Positions 1 to 9,254 of a stretch of DNA of 38,122 bases are shown here, one piece after another. Numbering within the stretch: position 1 is the first letter of the stretch; the number at the start of each line of letters is the position of its first letter. Source of the DNA: Symbiodinium natans. Taxonomy: Eukaryota; Sar; Dinophyceae; Suessiales; Symbiodiniaceae. Under the pieces are notes generated by a model. That model ran no database searches. It saw nothing but the letters and a program-made list of their open reading frames with translations, and had not been told where the DNA came from. The position numbers were made by a program, and so were the translations under genes. The stretch spans positions 1 through 38,122 of the forward strand of contig CAJNDS010000992.1 in NCBI GenBank assembly GCA_905221605.1. The letters run 5' to 3'.

Positions 1-2173
1 AAGCAAAGAGCACTAGAACCTGTGCAAAAAAGGTAACACCCGCAAGAAGGGAAAAAAGAAGAAGTTGCTCCAAAAGTAAGTGTCAAATTCTATTTTTTTG
101 GTTTGCAGAAGAGCAACTCCTTTTCTTTTTTTGTTGCGAATTTTGGCGTGAGAATACTTTTCGGACGATTTTGGACGTACAAGGTATGGAGTACTTTGGA
201 CCTTTCCAAAATAACAGAGGCGTTTTGAGACATTGTGTCACGTTTTGAGCTTTAAGCCGTAATCCCATGAATCCCTAATACCATTAACTCGGCTTAGAAA
301 AACGATGAAGGTGTTTAATAAAAAAAAACTTTTTCAAACAATAAGAGGTTTTCGGCAAGCTCCTCACAAGTTTTTGCAGTGGCGTGACATAAACGATAAA
401 ACTCCCATTTGCGCTGGGAAGCTTGAAAATAGAAGAATTTGCTGCTCCAAAATTGGGGCTGTGAAACGGCCCCAATTTTGGGGTTGCGGTTTGACAACCC
501 TCCAATTTTGATGCAAATTTGTCAAAACTAAACCCTCTTAAACCAGGGTTCAACCACTTGAGTTCTGGGTTGTAAATTCAAAAGAAAGTCCTGCCATGCG
601 CTCAACCTCCTTTGGGCAAGTGGGATCCAGGGTTTTTGTTGGGCTGATGATCAAGAATTCTCTTTGCGAAAGTCCGTCAAACTTGTGAAGGCCCCGGCCC
701 TTGCCGCCATTTACGCGCAGGCAGACAGCACGTTCAGCGCACCTACCCGAGAGCGGCCTGCACAGATAAACCGTGCACGACTGCACATTACTGCGACGGT
801 CATGAGCCTATGAGGAACATGAGCCCGGTCTTCATGGCTTTCATAGCCTGGCGCGGCGCTTGCTACTTGGCTCAAATTCCAGGATTTGAAAACGAGGAGT
901 GGGCAGTAAGCAGCGTCTGCTAGACGGCATGAAGCAGACACACGCAACCTAAGCTTGAGAACAAGAATAATCGTTCAATCACGAGATGGTTCTTATTCAC
1001 TTGATTTTTCAAAACTTGAAAATACATTCCTCGCGGAAGCATAAGGCTGTGTCAACATGATACATACACGCCATGTTCCACAACACGCAGCTCTCGGATG
1101 CTGCATGTTCGTCACTTCCTCGGGCTTGCTCATCACGGTTCCGCGGACTCGACTTTGCCTTTGACCTGGCACCTCTGTCTTCACGCGCATTACTATCACA
1201 GAACCAAGAAGCAAGGTCGGGCAGGCGTTCCCGAAGCACTTTCCTCTGGTACTTTCAGCGCTTTGTGGAACCGACCGGCAACACCTGTGCGTGGACCTTT
1301 GCTCAAACCTCACATCAGCTTCTACGTAATTTGCGTAACAACCTGCAATTGCACCGACAATGCTTCTGGCTCACAATCGGCAACAGCAAGATGCGGCGAA
1401 CATGCAAACAATGAGCAACATCACAACCAGCGCTTGCGACGGACGGATACTAACTCAAAAATTCCCAAAGCACTCAAGAACTGATAAAAACATTAGTGGA
1501 ATAATCCTGTTCTCATCACCGTCGTCATCCTGACGATGACGTCGCAAGACGCATGATCGACAGTATCTGAGACTGGCTTCACCACGTTTGGCAAAAAGTG
1601 TCACAACACACTGCTCTGATTGCACGTGCATTCTCGATGGCTGCATGCGCTTGTGCAAGAGAGCACAGCTGTTGTCTGCATCTTGATGCCTATCAGCTCC
1701 AAAAGGTTCGGTGCAACTGAGTTCAAGGACATCACTTGTTGCAAGCATCTTAACCGGACTACGACCAAAAACTGCAACTTTAACAGTTCACTGGGCGCCC
1801 AGACACCAAGTTTTCCTTCTCCAGACTTTTAAAGGTTGTTGGATGACTTTTGCTCAAACACTCAATGCTGTGGGTTGCTTTAAGGGACCACTGTCAGCAA
1901 TCAGCCTCTTTGCCATGCCCTAAAGGCGTCTGTCGCTCAAGATCTTAGCACAAAAGGGGATGTCAACCACATGATGTGCAAAATTGATGGTAGCAGTGGC
2001 ACTTGCACCCTTTGATCCTTCAGTGACTCAACATAACTCGAAAGACTTGATGCTTCAGGTTATTAAGCAGTCAACTGCAAGAGCTGTCGGGTGGCGCCTG
2101 GAGCTGAGGCACAAGAAAATCCTGAGCGGAATCCAGAAGATCTGCAATCTGACTACAACAAGACAACAAACAT
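1..2173. other. No recognisable gene
   Basis: Only short ORFs of about 60-130 codons are open here, on both strands, and none shows a domain I recognise. Composition and frequent stops are like non-coding DNA. The one clear structure is the pair of inverted repeats near 447-500. Confidence 0.6.
447..500. repeat. Two adjacent perfect inverted repeats
   Basis: A 13-bp perfect inverted repeat (CCAAAATTGGGGC at 447-459, its complement at 469-481) encloses a 9-nt loop. It is followed at once by a second hairpin with arms GGGTTG (481-486) and CAACCC (495-500) that share the boundary base. The word CCAATTTTG recurs at 502-510. It may be a MITE terminus or a transcript hairpin; no target duplication was identified. 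Confidence 0.8.
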
Positions 2174-2359
2174 CAGGTGGATCTTGACAAGAAAGGTAAG
2201 TGGTGCTCCAAAGCCAGGTTGGTGGTTGGGGTATTAGGCCAACAACTTGCTAGAGGTCAAGACAGCAGTACCAACATTGTCTCGAACTGGCAGAACATGC
2301 CGGCAAACAGTGGCATGATCCTGGAAACCGGAGACGTCACATTGGCATTTCTTCATTGA
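2174..2359 (+). pseudogene. Decayed Ty1/copia reverse transcriptase fragment
   Basis: About 62 codons resemble the start of a copia-type reverse transcriptase. They include a KARLVV segment, where copia RTs read K(A/S)R(L/W)VV, and about 40 residues later LETGDVTLAFLH, matching the motif-A block LExxDVxxAFLxG around the first catalytic aspartate. No integrase lies upstream, and the YxDD block is not recognisable downstream, where stops appear at once. It is therefore a relic. The similarity is from memory of dinoflagellate copia proteins; the catalytic Asp position is retained but the flanks are eroded. Confidence 0.6.
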
Positions 2360-2932
2360 GATTCGAACGACCTCCAGCGAGACTTGTGCGCAAGACAAAC
2401 TTCTTTTGGGCGGGATGCTCTTCAGGTTTTGCTAGATCGAGGTGGTTCGATCGCTTGCTTGACTTTGTCTCGTTTGATGAATGTGGGGGGCTCCTATTGA
2501 AGGTTTTATTGAAGCACAGACCTTCCATTCCAAGACTAGGAATTGCAAGAAAGCTGCCAAGCGTGCCATGCCACTGGTTGCCCCCATGACTGGGCCGGTG
2601 CATGGCACCAAGCCGGCGTCGAACTTGGGTTTCGTGGGATGCATCTCCTTTCGGACTTTTGGTGAGGGTTCCGGGTTTTAGGAGTCTCCAAGCGGAAAGC
2701 AGCAGCGCAGAGGCGTCAGCCATCCTGCGGAGTTGCCTTGGAAGGTGGATGCTTCTTCAGGGGTATCATTCCATTCCCTCAAGGTCACCACTCTGAACTG
2801 GTGTGGCAAGAGGGGTTTAACCAGTTCGACTGTTTGATGTTGGGTCACCATGTCACTGGGTCCAAATCGCGTGCGGTCACCTCACGTGAACTTTCAGCGC
2901 ACCGCTGCGCTCTTATGTCGCCATGCTGAAGG
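2360..2932. other. No recognisable gene; probably decayed retroelement
   Basis: It directly follows the copia RT scrap and may hold further eroded copia sequence, but no motif could be identified in any frame. Confidence 0.4.
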
Positions 2933-3499
2933 GTGTTCAAGCCAGACTCCAGGTCAGGTTGGTTGTCCGACTGCGCCACTTTTGCACCTTCGCATGCAGA
3001 CTTTCGTTTTGAAACCCGAAGCGGCGTGGGATCCTTGCCAGTGAACTGCTGTATCCTTGGGCCCAGGCTGTTGCGTGCGCCGCTCGCTCCCCACAGGAGT
3101 TTCCGGAGAGCCCGCTTCTTGCACAGGACGCACCTGACGAGTTTATGGAAGGGAGTTCGGGATCATGCTGATGTTCACGATGATGAGGCATCCCTTCCCT
3201 CCTGGGGGGGTGCCTTGCCTGACAACATTGCCTTGCCCGGTGTTGAGTGTGAGCGCGATGCAGGGGGTGCAAGTAGCGATGAGTCAGATAGCAGTAGCTC
3301 GAGTGACAGCAATGCGTCCTCAGGGCAATCGATTGCCGAGGAGGGCATCCTCCGGAATGCCGGAGCTGCCCAAAGTTTTGATGTACCGGGCCCGTTATGG
3401 CAGCACAAAGGATCGAAGATGCTGCAAAGCGGTGCAAGGCTCGGAGATGACCAAATGCTCGCATTGAACAGGTGGGAATGCCTACCTGTATCTTCCTGA
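2933..3499 (+). CDS. Unrecognised ORF with Ser/Asp-rich tract, possible retroelement fragment
   Basis: The 188-codon ORF has basic, Cys-poor N-terminal two thirds, then an acidic serine-rich stretch (residues about 112-130), then a C-terminal block around GPLWQHKGSKML. That last block recalls a short motif seen near the ends of gag-like or pol-like ORFs of dinoflagellate retroelements (W/V-x-H-K-x-S). The start is an alternative (TTG) codon, so the true start is unknown. An overlapping minus-strand ORF (2937-3887) is open too but looks like a shadow, apart from its end, which is the hairpin repeat listed next. No function is assigned. Confidence 0.3.
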   Translation: MFKPDSRSGWLSDCATFAPSHADFRFETRSGVGSLPVNCCILGPRLLRAPLAPHRSFRRARFLHRTHLTSLWKGVRDHADVHDDEASLPSWGGALPDNIALPGVECERDAGGASSDESDSSSSSDSNASSGQSIAEEGILRNAGAAQSFDVPGPLWQHKGSKMLQSGARLGDDQMLALNRWECLPVSS

Positions 3500-3710
3500 G
3501 GGCTCTGTGTCGAAATGGACACGATGTTCGACATGGTGGCTGCCTTGGATGCGCTGAGCGCACCCAGAGCATCCACATGATGGTGTGGAACGAGGGGAGC
3601 CGATGCAGTTTTGTTTTCTGAACGTGGCTGAACGCAGCTAAAGAAACTCGTGTGCGAGTCGGCAAGTTAAACTTGCCTGGATGGATCTCAGGGGTTGATC
3701 TTGAAGGCAG

Positions 3711-3840
3711 AAGCTGAATCTCGTGATTTCCCTGAAAATCAGACAATTTCGCCTTGGGCGGAATCTCGGGTTTTTCCTGAAAAACCGACAATTCGGCCTG
3801 GGGCTCCTCAGCTGAGAACCCAACAGGAAAGTTTGCATGC
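3711..3840 (+). repeat. Dispersed repeat with two hairpin units (copy 1)
   Basis: Two tandem units of about 45 bp each begin GAATCTCG. Each carries a hairpin: TGATTT/AAATCA at 3724-3741 and GGTTTTT/AAAAACC at 3769-3786. A related copy in the same orientation lies at 26247-26370 inside a copia gag/protease overlap. Between copies the outermost pair of the first hairpin changes from T-A to C-G, so pairing is kept. Confidence 0.75.
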
Positions 3841-4069
3841 GAGTCGCTTGCATTTGATCGTGCTTGGATTTGATATATGCCGTCCACTTTGGGTGCACTC
3901 GTGTGTGGTGGTGTGCAGCCGAGTCTTGACGGTGGGGTTTGTAGATTTGGTTCGGGAACACATCACACTTGTGCTGCCTGTTAGGAACTGATGCAAACCA
4001 CCTGGATTGGAATGCTTGGTCAGTGTGCACCATCCTCTTCTTAAGGCATTTTGCCTCAAGAGCAGCAAC
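3841..4069 (+). other. Leader upstream of the gag-like ORF
   Basis: There is no ORF of note. It presumably includes the 5' untranslated part of the RT/RNase H retroelement. I looked here for a 5' copy of the repeats that lie behind pol (24090-24850) and found no convincing one, only a weak GTGTGG-rich resemblance near 3900-3925. The 5' end of the element is therefore undefined. Confidence 0.4.
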
Positions 4070-5292
4070 ATGGCGGCCACTTCCGTGTTGGCATCGACAC
4101 CGGCTTTAGAGAAGCAATGTGAAAAGGTCGGCCTCTCTGATGAATGGACCAAGGCGATGATCGCTGCGCACGTTGACACCTTGTCTAAGGTCTCCTATGC
4201 AGTCAGCTTACCGGGCACGCCCGCAACCGACACCAACATCGAGGACTTCGCGGGCAAACTTCGACCAGGTGTTGCTCTTTCTTTGGGCGACAATGCAGCA
4301 CTTAAGCGCTTGGTCTTTGAAGCTCAGACACTTTGCATCGCCGAGCTGCGGAGTTCGGTGCAGGTTGGTGAAGATGCTCCGCGCAAGCTGCCGGCTGCAG
4401 AACGTGCTCTGCGGATAGAGCAGCAAGCAGCTCGCCTGAAGGGACTGCCTCTGGCCAAAGGTGCATGGCAATGTGCGCACAGCCTCTACGATCGTTTTGC
4501 TCACATGAGAGAGACCGAAGAGCTTCGCTTTGTCCCACCTGATGAATGCATCACCCGGGATCAGGAGCTTGCCGGCAGTAAGGCACCGAAGTCTGTGCAG
4601 CTGGATGCAAGCAAGTCGGGCCTCATCGTGAAGGATGAGGAAATCACCAATACAATGAACATCACCTCAGATCACGAACTTTACCTGAGTTTCATGAGGC
4701 GCGCTTTGGCCATGGATCTGGTGGGCCTCGCCGCGCCAGCTTTGATGTGATGCAGAAGTGGATCGAGCGGCTGTTCGATGTGATGAACCAGGATCCACCT
4801 CCGAACTTCTCCCGGGTCTCTCGTGCCCAAGTCCTTCATGCAGATCGCCAGGTCTTCGTCGAGTTGGCCCGGAGAGTTAATGGAGGGCTGAAAGCCCTCG
4901 CCGATGGCTCGCTACCGCTGGATGCAGAGTTTCGCAATTCGCCGGGCAACACTGAGATCATGTACTTCTTGCTACCGACACCGGAGAAGGGCAAGGGCAA
5001 AGGCAAAGGCAAGGGAGACAAGCGCAAGCATTCGGGCGATGGCGATGAAGGTGGCGACAAGAAGAAGACCAAGACCACTCGCGATCCCGTACCCAAGGAG
5101 CTTCAGGGTTGCCATAGCCGGACTCCCAAGAATAAGCCGATTTGTTTCAACTATAACTTGGGCAAGTGCAAAAAGGGCAAAGCTTGCAAGTTCGAGCATG
5201 TGTGTTGCAGACCCAATTGCTATGGCAAGCACCCCTTCTCCCAGTGCCCGAAAGCCAACGAAGCTGCTGACGTTGCTACTTCTGCTGAGTGA
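4070..5292 (+). pseudogene. Gag-like protein with CCCH-type zinc finger, one frameshift
   Basis: This is the gag-like protein of the RT/RNase H retroelement, presumed to bind the element's RNA. The start is taken as the ATG at 4070 (a GC-rich context, then MAATS) rather than the earlier TTG. The first part (to the stop at 4748-4750) is helical and unrecognised. The second part opens in another frame with an ATG overlapping that stop (TGATG at 4748-4752). Because the sequence reads on smoothly as one protein family, I infer a single-base frameshift near 4740 rather than two genes. The C-terminal part has a Lys/Gly-rich linker (GKGKGKGKG) followed by a cysteine/histidine cluster CFNYNLGKC-KKGKAC-KFEHVCC-C-H-C, as in CCCH fingers. 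It ends at a TGA (5290-5292) in the same frame as pol. Confidence 0.7.
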
Positions 5293-5571
5293 CTATCAGC
5301 AGACCTGTGCACAGGCGACCTTGTGGCTGTCGCTGTTCCTACATCGTCCACCGATGATGTCAATTCTCCTTGTCCTGCCGTTGATCATGCTTCGTTGCCT
5401 GTTGATTTTGATGTGCAAAGCCAGGTGCCTCGGCTTGTTAAACCCGTCACGCAATGTGTGGGTGAGACTCCGCGGGGTTTTTGCCTTGAGGTTTTTGCTA
5501 AACATGCCCAATTCACGGCTGCAGTGCGTCGTGCTTTGCCTTGTTCCTTTGGGGTGGGTTACGGTTGTTCT

Positions 5572-5979
5572 GCCACATCACGTGCCCCGATCGTTCATGC
5601 CGATCTCTTGAGTCCTGCAGGGCTTGCGCTGTGTGCCTCATGGGCACGGGAGGAACTGTGCTTGTGGGTGCACATTCGGTGTCCATCTACTGTCTTCCCG
5701 ATTGCACACAAAGCCCACTTAAGCCCTCTGGGTGATGATGCCTCCGCTGTGTTGTCTTTGGCCCGCCAACTCATTAAACACTGCGACTCTACCCCTTGGT
5801 CCCTTGAGTGTCGTGAGCGATCTCTGTTTTGGCAAGATGAGTGGGCCAGCTCCTTGCCGTCCCTTACTGTCAACATGTGCCAGTTTGGCCATATGCACCG
5901 CTCACCTGTCAGGTTGGCCACTCGTCATCCGGAAGCATTCCGTCATTTGGCTGTTCCATGTCAGCATGAGCATGTGTCC
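5572..5979 (+). other. Methylase-like region of pol, catalytic motifs lost
   Basis: Pol residues about 85-215 follow a pattern I remember from dinoflagellate retroelement polyproteins: a PC-type motif, then ENPxxSLFW, then CxYG and a closing CxxxHxH. Those resemble C5-DNA methyltransferase motifs IV and VI. Here the PC site reads IRCPS (residues 119-123) and the ENP site reads LECRERSLFW (161-170), followed by CQFGH and CQHEH. If the homology is right, the catalytic cysteine context and the ENP motif are both altered, so the domain is probably inactive. This is an inference from memory. Confidence 0.4.
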
Positions 5980-6504
5980 ACTGCCACAACCACCAATCGT
6001 GTGCCTCCAGAGGTTATTGCTGCCTTTTATGATGCTGTGGGGACTGCTATTCTCGGGTTCTTGCGGTTCCCGCCCCTCACTCCCGGCCCCACTCCCTTGC
6101 ATTTGGCACAGGTGGCTGCCGGCTTGCAGCCCCGACGCTCGCATCTCTGCCTGGTGCTTGAGTCTAAGTGCATTGCCAATGTTCGCCTCCCGGAGCTGCC
6201 CCCTCTTCAGGATGGCAAACTGAAGCAAGAGCTGATCGTGGGTGACGTTTGCGTGCCCGCCGGATCCAAGCACTTGCTCCCTGGTTCTCAACGGGGGAAG
6301 GATGGCCAAGGAGCAAGTGCAGCAGTGGGCGGATCTGATCCTCCCTTCTGTGGACCTTCCCTTCCTCACCCTAAGTTAACTACGGTCTCGACGTCCGCGG
6401 CCCACTCCTCTTCCCCTAAGCCCTCTAAGCTGCCCATGGTCACGAGTTCTGAGACCGGGCGCCCTAACCCACAGAAGGTGAGTGCTGCATCATGTGTGGA
6501 CACA

Positions 6505-7092
6505 AATCAGGATGTTTTCTCGCATGAAGCTGAGCTGGTTGCCAGCCGTCTGGGCGATGTGCCCACACGGGAGGAGCTCCTGAGCATATTTGCCTTGCAT
6601 GCTGCTGACCCGGCTAAAGGCATGGCCGGGATTCGCGCGAGCGAAAAATCTTGGTCAGCAGGTGCTTACGCCATGGGAGGCTGTGTCGGCGTCCGAAAGA
6701 ATGCTTCCATGTTCCCTGTGTTCACCCGAGCACTGGTCCGGTTCCTCAGGCTTCAGATCCCCGATGCCAGGTTTTCATGCGTTGCTATCTTTCGCGATAT
6801 GTTGCAGGGTATGCACAAAGATATGTGCAATCAAGAGGGTACGCTCAACTATGGGGTTGCACTCTCGGACTTTTCAGAAGGGTTTGTGTGGGCTCACGAC
6901 CCGGCGGGCAAAGTTCACAAGCACACGCCATCAGGTAAGCTGCCGGGGGTGTCGCACGACATTGCAAGTGCCCCGGTGCGCTTTGATGCGAGAAAGTTTC
7001 ATTGCGTCATGCCGTGGCATGGACAAAGAGTCGTGTTGATTGGCTACACACCGCAAAGGTGTTGCGCCCTCAGTGCAAAAGAGGTTCGTTAC
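6505..7092 (+). other. 2-oxoglutarate/Fe(II) dioxygenase-like domain within pol
   Basis: Pol contains HKD (H498, D500, at 6814-6822), a distal histidine (FHCVMPW, H560, 7000-7002) and an arginine nine residues later in GQRVVLIGYT (R569, 7027-7029). This is the HxD...H...R arrangement of the double-stranded beta-helix 2OG-Fe(II) oxygenases: two His and one Asp hold iron, and Arg binds 2-oxoglutarate. The G-x-R-hydrophobic-(S/T) end strand fits as well. Known relatives hydroxylate proteins, DNA bases (TET/JBP, AlkB) or small molecules; the substrate here cannot be read. The domain sits between the methylase-like region and the RT in one open frame. Confidence 0.65.
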
Positions 7093-9125
7093 CTGCTTAG
7101 CTTAGGCTTTCCGTTGCCGTGGGTTGACACGCCGTCTCCTACTGTGCCTCCAGTTCTCGATGCACCTGTTAAGCAACGCTTGGAAAATGTCGCTGACTCT
7201 GGTCCCGTGTGCTCTAAGCTACCTTGTGCTTCTACGGCTGCATGCAATTCCCACTTGTACACCTTCGGTGTTTACCACTCTGAAGCCGAGTTTGTGCACA
7301 AGGCCGTGCAGGTGGGGCATCCGAGGAGCCTCTATGGGAGCTTGCCCCAAGCCATGGAGGAGTGTGTCGACGCGTTGCTTGTCATGCCTGAGGCTTCAGT
7401 TGTCACTAAGCGTGCGGCGTGGCTTGCGCATTGGACTGCTCGTGCCAAGGCCATCCAGGAGAACCCTGATCCTGATTGGCACATCCAAGATCCTGCAATG
7501 CGTGCTATCCTTGGACGGAAGAGGCTGCAACTGCTTGATGAGATCCTTTTATCGGAAGGGTACGGCGATTGCACACTGGCTAGGGACATGCACCATGGTT
7601 TTGACTTGGTGGGAGTTGCGCCGCCTTCGGGTGTGCTGCCTGGCAAGGTCACCCCTGCTTCTCTCGAGCCTGAGGCCCTTAGTGCCAATGCGTGTCGCGC
7701 CAATGATGCCTTGCGTGCAAGTCTGCGTTCTTGTGGCGATCCGGAGCTCGATGAGAAACTTTGGGAGAAGACCCTGCTTGAGGTTAAACAAGGATGGTTG
7801 CAGGGTCCGCTCGAGTGGTCTGACTTAGGCTCGGGGGAGATAGCGTCACCCCGCTTTCCTTTGTTGCAGAATGGCAAAGTGCGCCCGATCGACGACTACT
7901 CTCGATCTGGCGTCAATTGTTGTGTAACCACACTTGAGCAGCCAACCGTGGACACCGCCGACGTGGCAGCCGCCATGTTCAGCAAACTCTCGAACGGCTT
8001 GTTGCACAAGGGGAGGTCAGGTGCTCTCCTAGGTAGGTCTTACGACTTGACATCTGCATATCGACAGCTATGCGTGTCGAGGGAGTCGTCACGCTTTGCC
8101 ATAGTGGCGGTGTTTTGCCCAAAGGATGGGAAATCATACCTATTTCGCCAGCCTTGCCTACCATTTGGGTCGCGTGCATCAGTCAATGGTTTCATTAGGT
8201 GCTCGAGGTGCATCCAGTGGATCGCCTCCGGTGCTTGCTTGTGCCACTAACGTCCTACTACGACGACTTCATCTCGGCGTCAACGTGCACTCTTGCTGCC
8301 AACACCGACACGACCATGGCGATGCTGTTCCGCCTGTTGGGCTGGCAGTATGATGAGGTTGGTCCAAAAGCTGACGTTTTCAGTGACCGGGTTGAAGCCC
8401 TCGGGGTGGCCTTCGATCTGTCTGAGACATGTTCCGGTGTGGTCATTGTGGACAACACCCTCAAGAGGAAAGATGCTCTAGACAGCCTGGTTAGCGAGGC
8501 ACTTGCAAGGGGGACCCTCGATCATTCTCAATCGCTCGAGATGCGCGGCAAGCTTGCCTTCGCTGATGCACAGGTCCTCGGTCACTCGGGGAAATTTGCT
8601 TTGAAGTTGCTATCTGCGCATACCCATGCGATTCCTTTCAAGACGCGCATTGCTGATGACTTGAGCCGTGCTCTGAAGTACTTGAGACAAAGAATCGTTG
8701 AGGGCTCTCCCCGGCGTGTGTTGCCAACTGCCAAGGACACGTGGTTTCTTTTCACCGATGCATGTTTCCACGACGCTGGTGATGGTGGTTTAGGCGGGGT
8801 GTTGGTGTCTTCCCTGGGTTCGGTGAAGTCGTGGTACTGCCTTCCTTTGTCAGCTGATGACATCCAGCCGCTCATTTCCCACACAGCCCGCACCGGGATT
8901 GGCGAACTCGAGACAATGGCGACCTTACTTGGCATCCAACTGTGGAGGGTCTATCTACGGAGCACCAACGTGGTAGCTTTCAATGACAACGAAGGCGCCA
9001 AGTTCGCCCTGGTCAAGGGATACTCCAAATCTATGTCAGTCACTAGGATTTGTGTGTGCGACTGTGTGTGAGACCGACATGATCATGCCCTGGTTCTGTC
9101 GTGTTCCCTCAGCATCCAACATTGC

Positions 9126-9138
9126 CGATCCGCCTTCA
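9126..9138. repeat. Left target-site duplication of the LINE
   Basis: CGATCCGCCTTCA, identical to 23969-23981. It encodes the ADPPS end of the host RNase H. The match ends at both sides (next base A here, C at the right copy). Confidence 0.9.
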
Positions 9139-9254
9139 AGCCCCCGGCTCAAGTCGTTTTCGTGTGCTCGTCTTAGGGGGTGAACGTGCCTCGAGGCCCC
9201 CAACAGGTTCTTCTTTCAACCGTGGCCCATCGACGTTTTAGCAGATCCTGAGCC
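9139..9254 (+). promoter_or_regulatory. LINE 5' untranslated region
   Basis: This short leader ends at an in-frame TGA (9249-9251) just before the ATG. It begins AGCCCCCGGCTCAAG, whose GGCTCAAG (9146-9153) equals the last eight bases of the dinoflagellate trans-splicing leader. A G5/C5 pair (near 9176-9180 and 9197-9202) could form a hairpin. Any promoter function is inferred only from position. Confidence 0.5.

Larger units (their letters stand above)
5293..9138 (+). pseudogene. Pol of RT/RNase H retroelement, with methylase-like and dioxygenase-like domains; frameshifted, cut by LINE
   Basis: Pol continues in the gag frame after the TGA, so it is made either by stop readthrough or after a nonsense mutation. 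Order: methylase-like region, 2OG-Fe(II) dioxygenase-like domain, reverse transcriptase, RNase H. The RT shows RPIDDYSRSGVN (7882-7917), motif A YDLTSAY (8041-8061), LPFGSRASVN, and YYDDF at 8256-8270. RNase H acidic residues fall at 8757, 8910 and 8985, ending in NIADPPS at 9118-9138. The frame changes by one base near 8190-8235, before YYDDF, and again near 9030-9065. The last codons lie beyond the LINE at 23982-24089. The RT style recalls DIRS-like elements of dinoflagellates, but I see no tyrosine recombinase. The frameshifts suggest an old, dead copy, older than the LINE. Confidence 0.8.

Noticed and set aside
865-885. TTGGCTCAA as a spliced-leader relict
   Set aside because: Only nine bases match, with no upstream CCGTAGCC part and no retroposed gene behind it.
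5293-9138. Firm assignment of the host element to DIRS or Ngaro
   Set aside because: The RT style fits, but no tyrosine recombinase ORF is visible and the 5' end is undefined.
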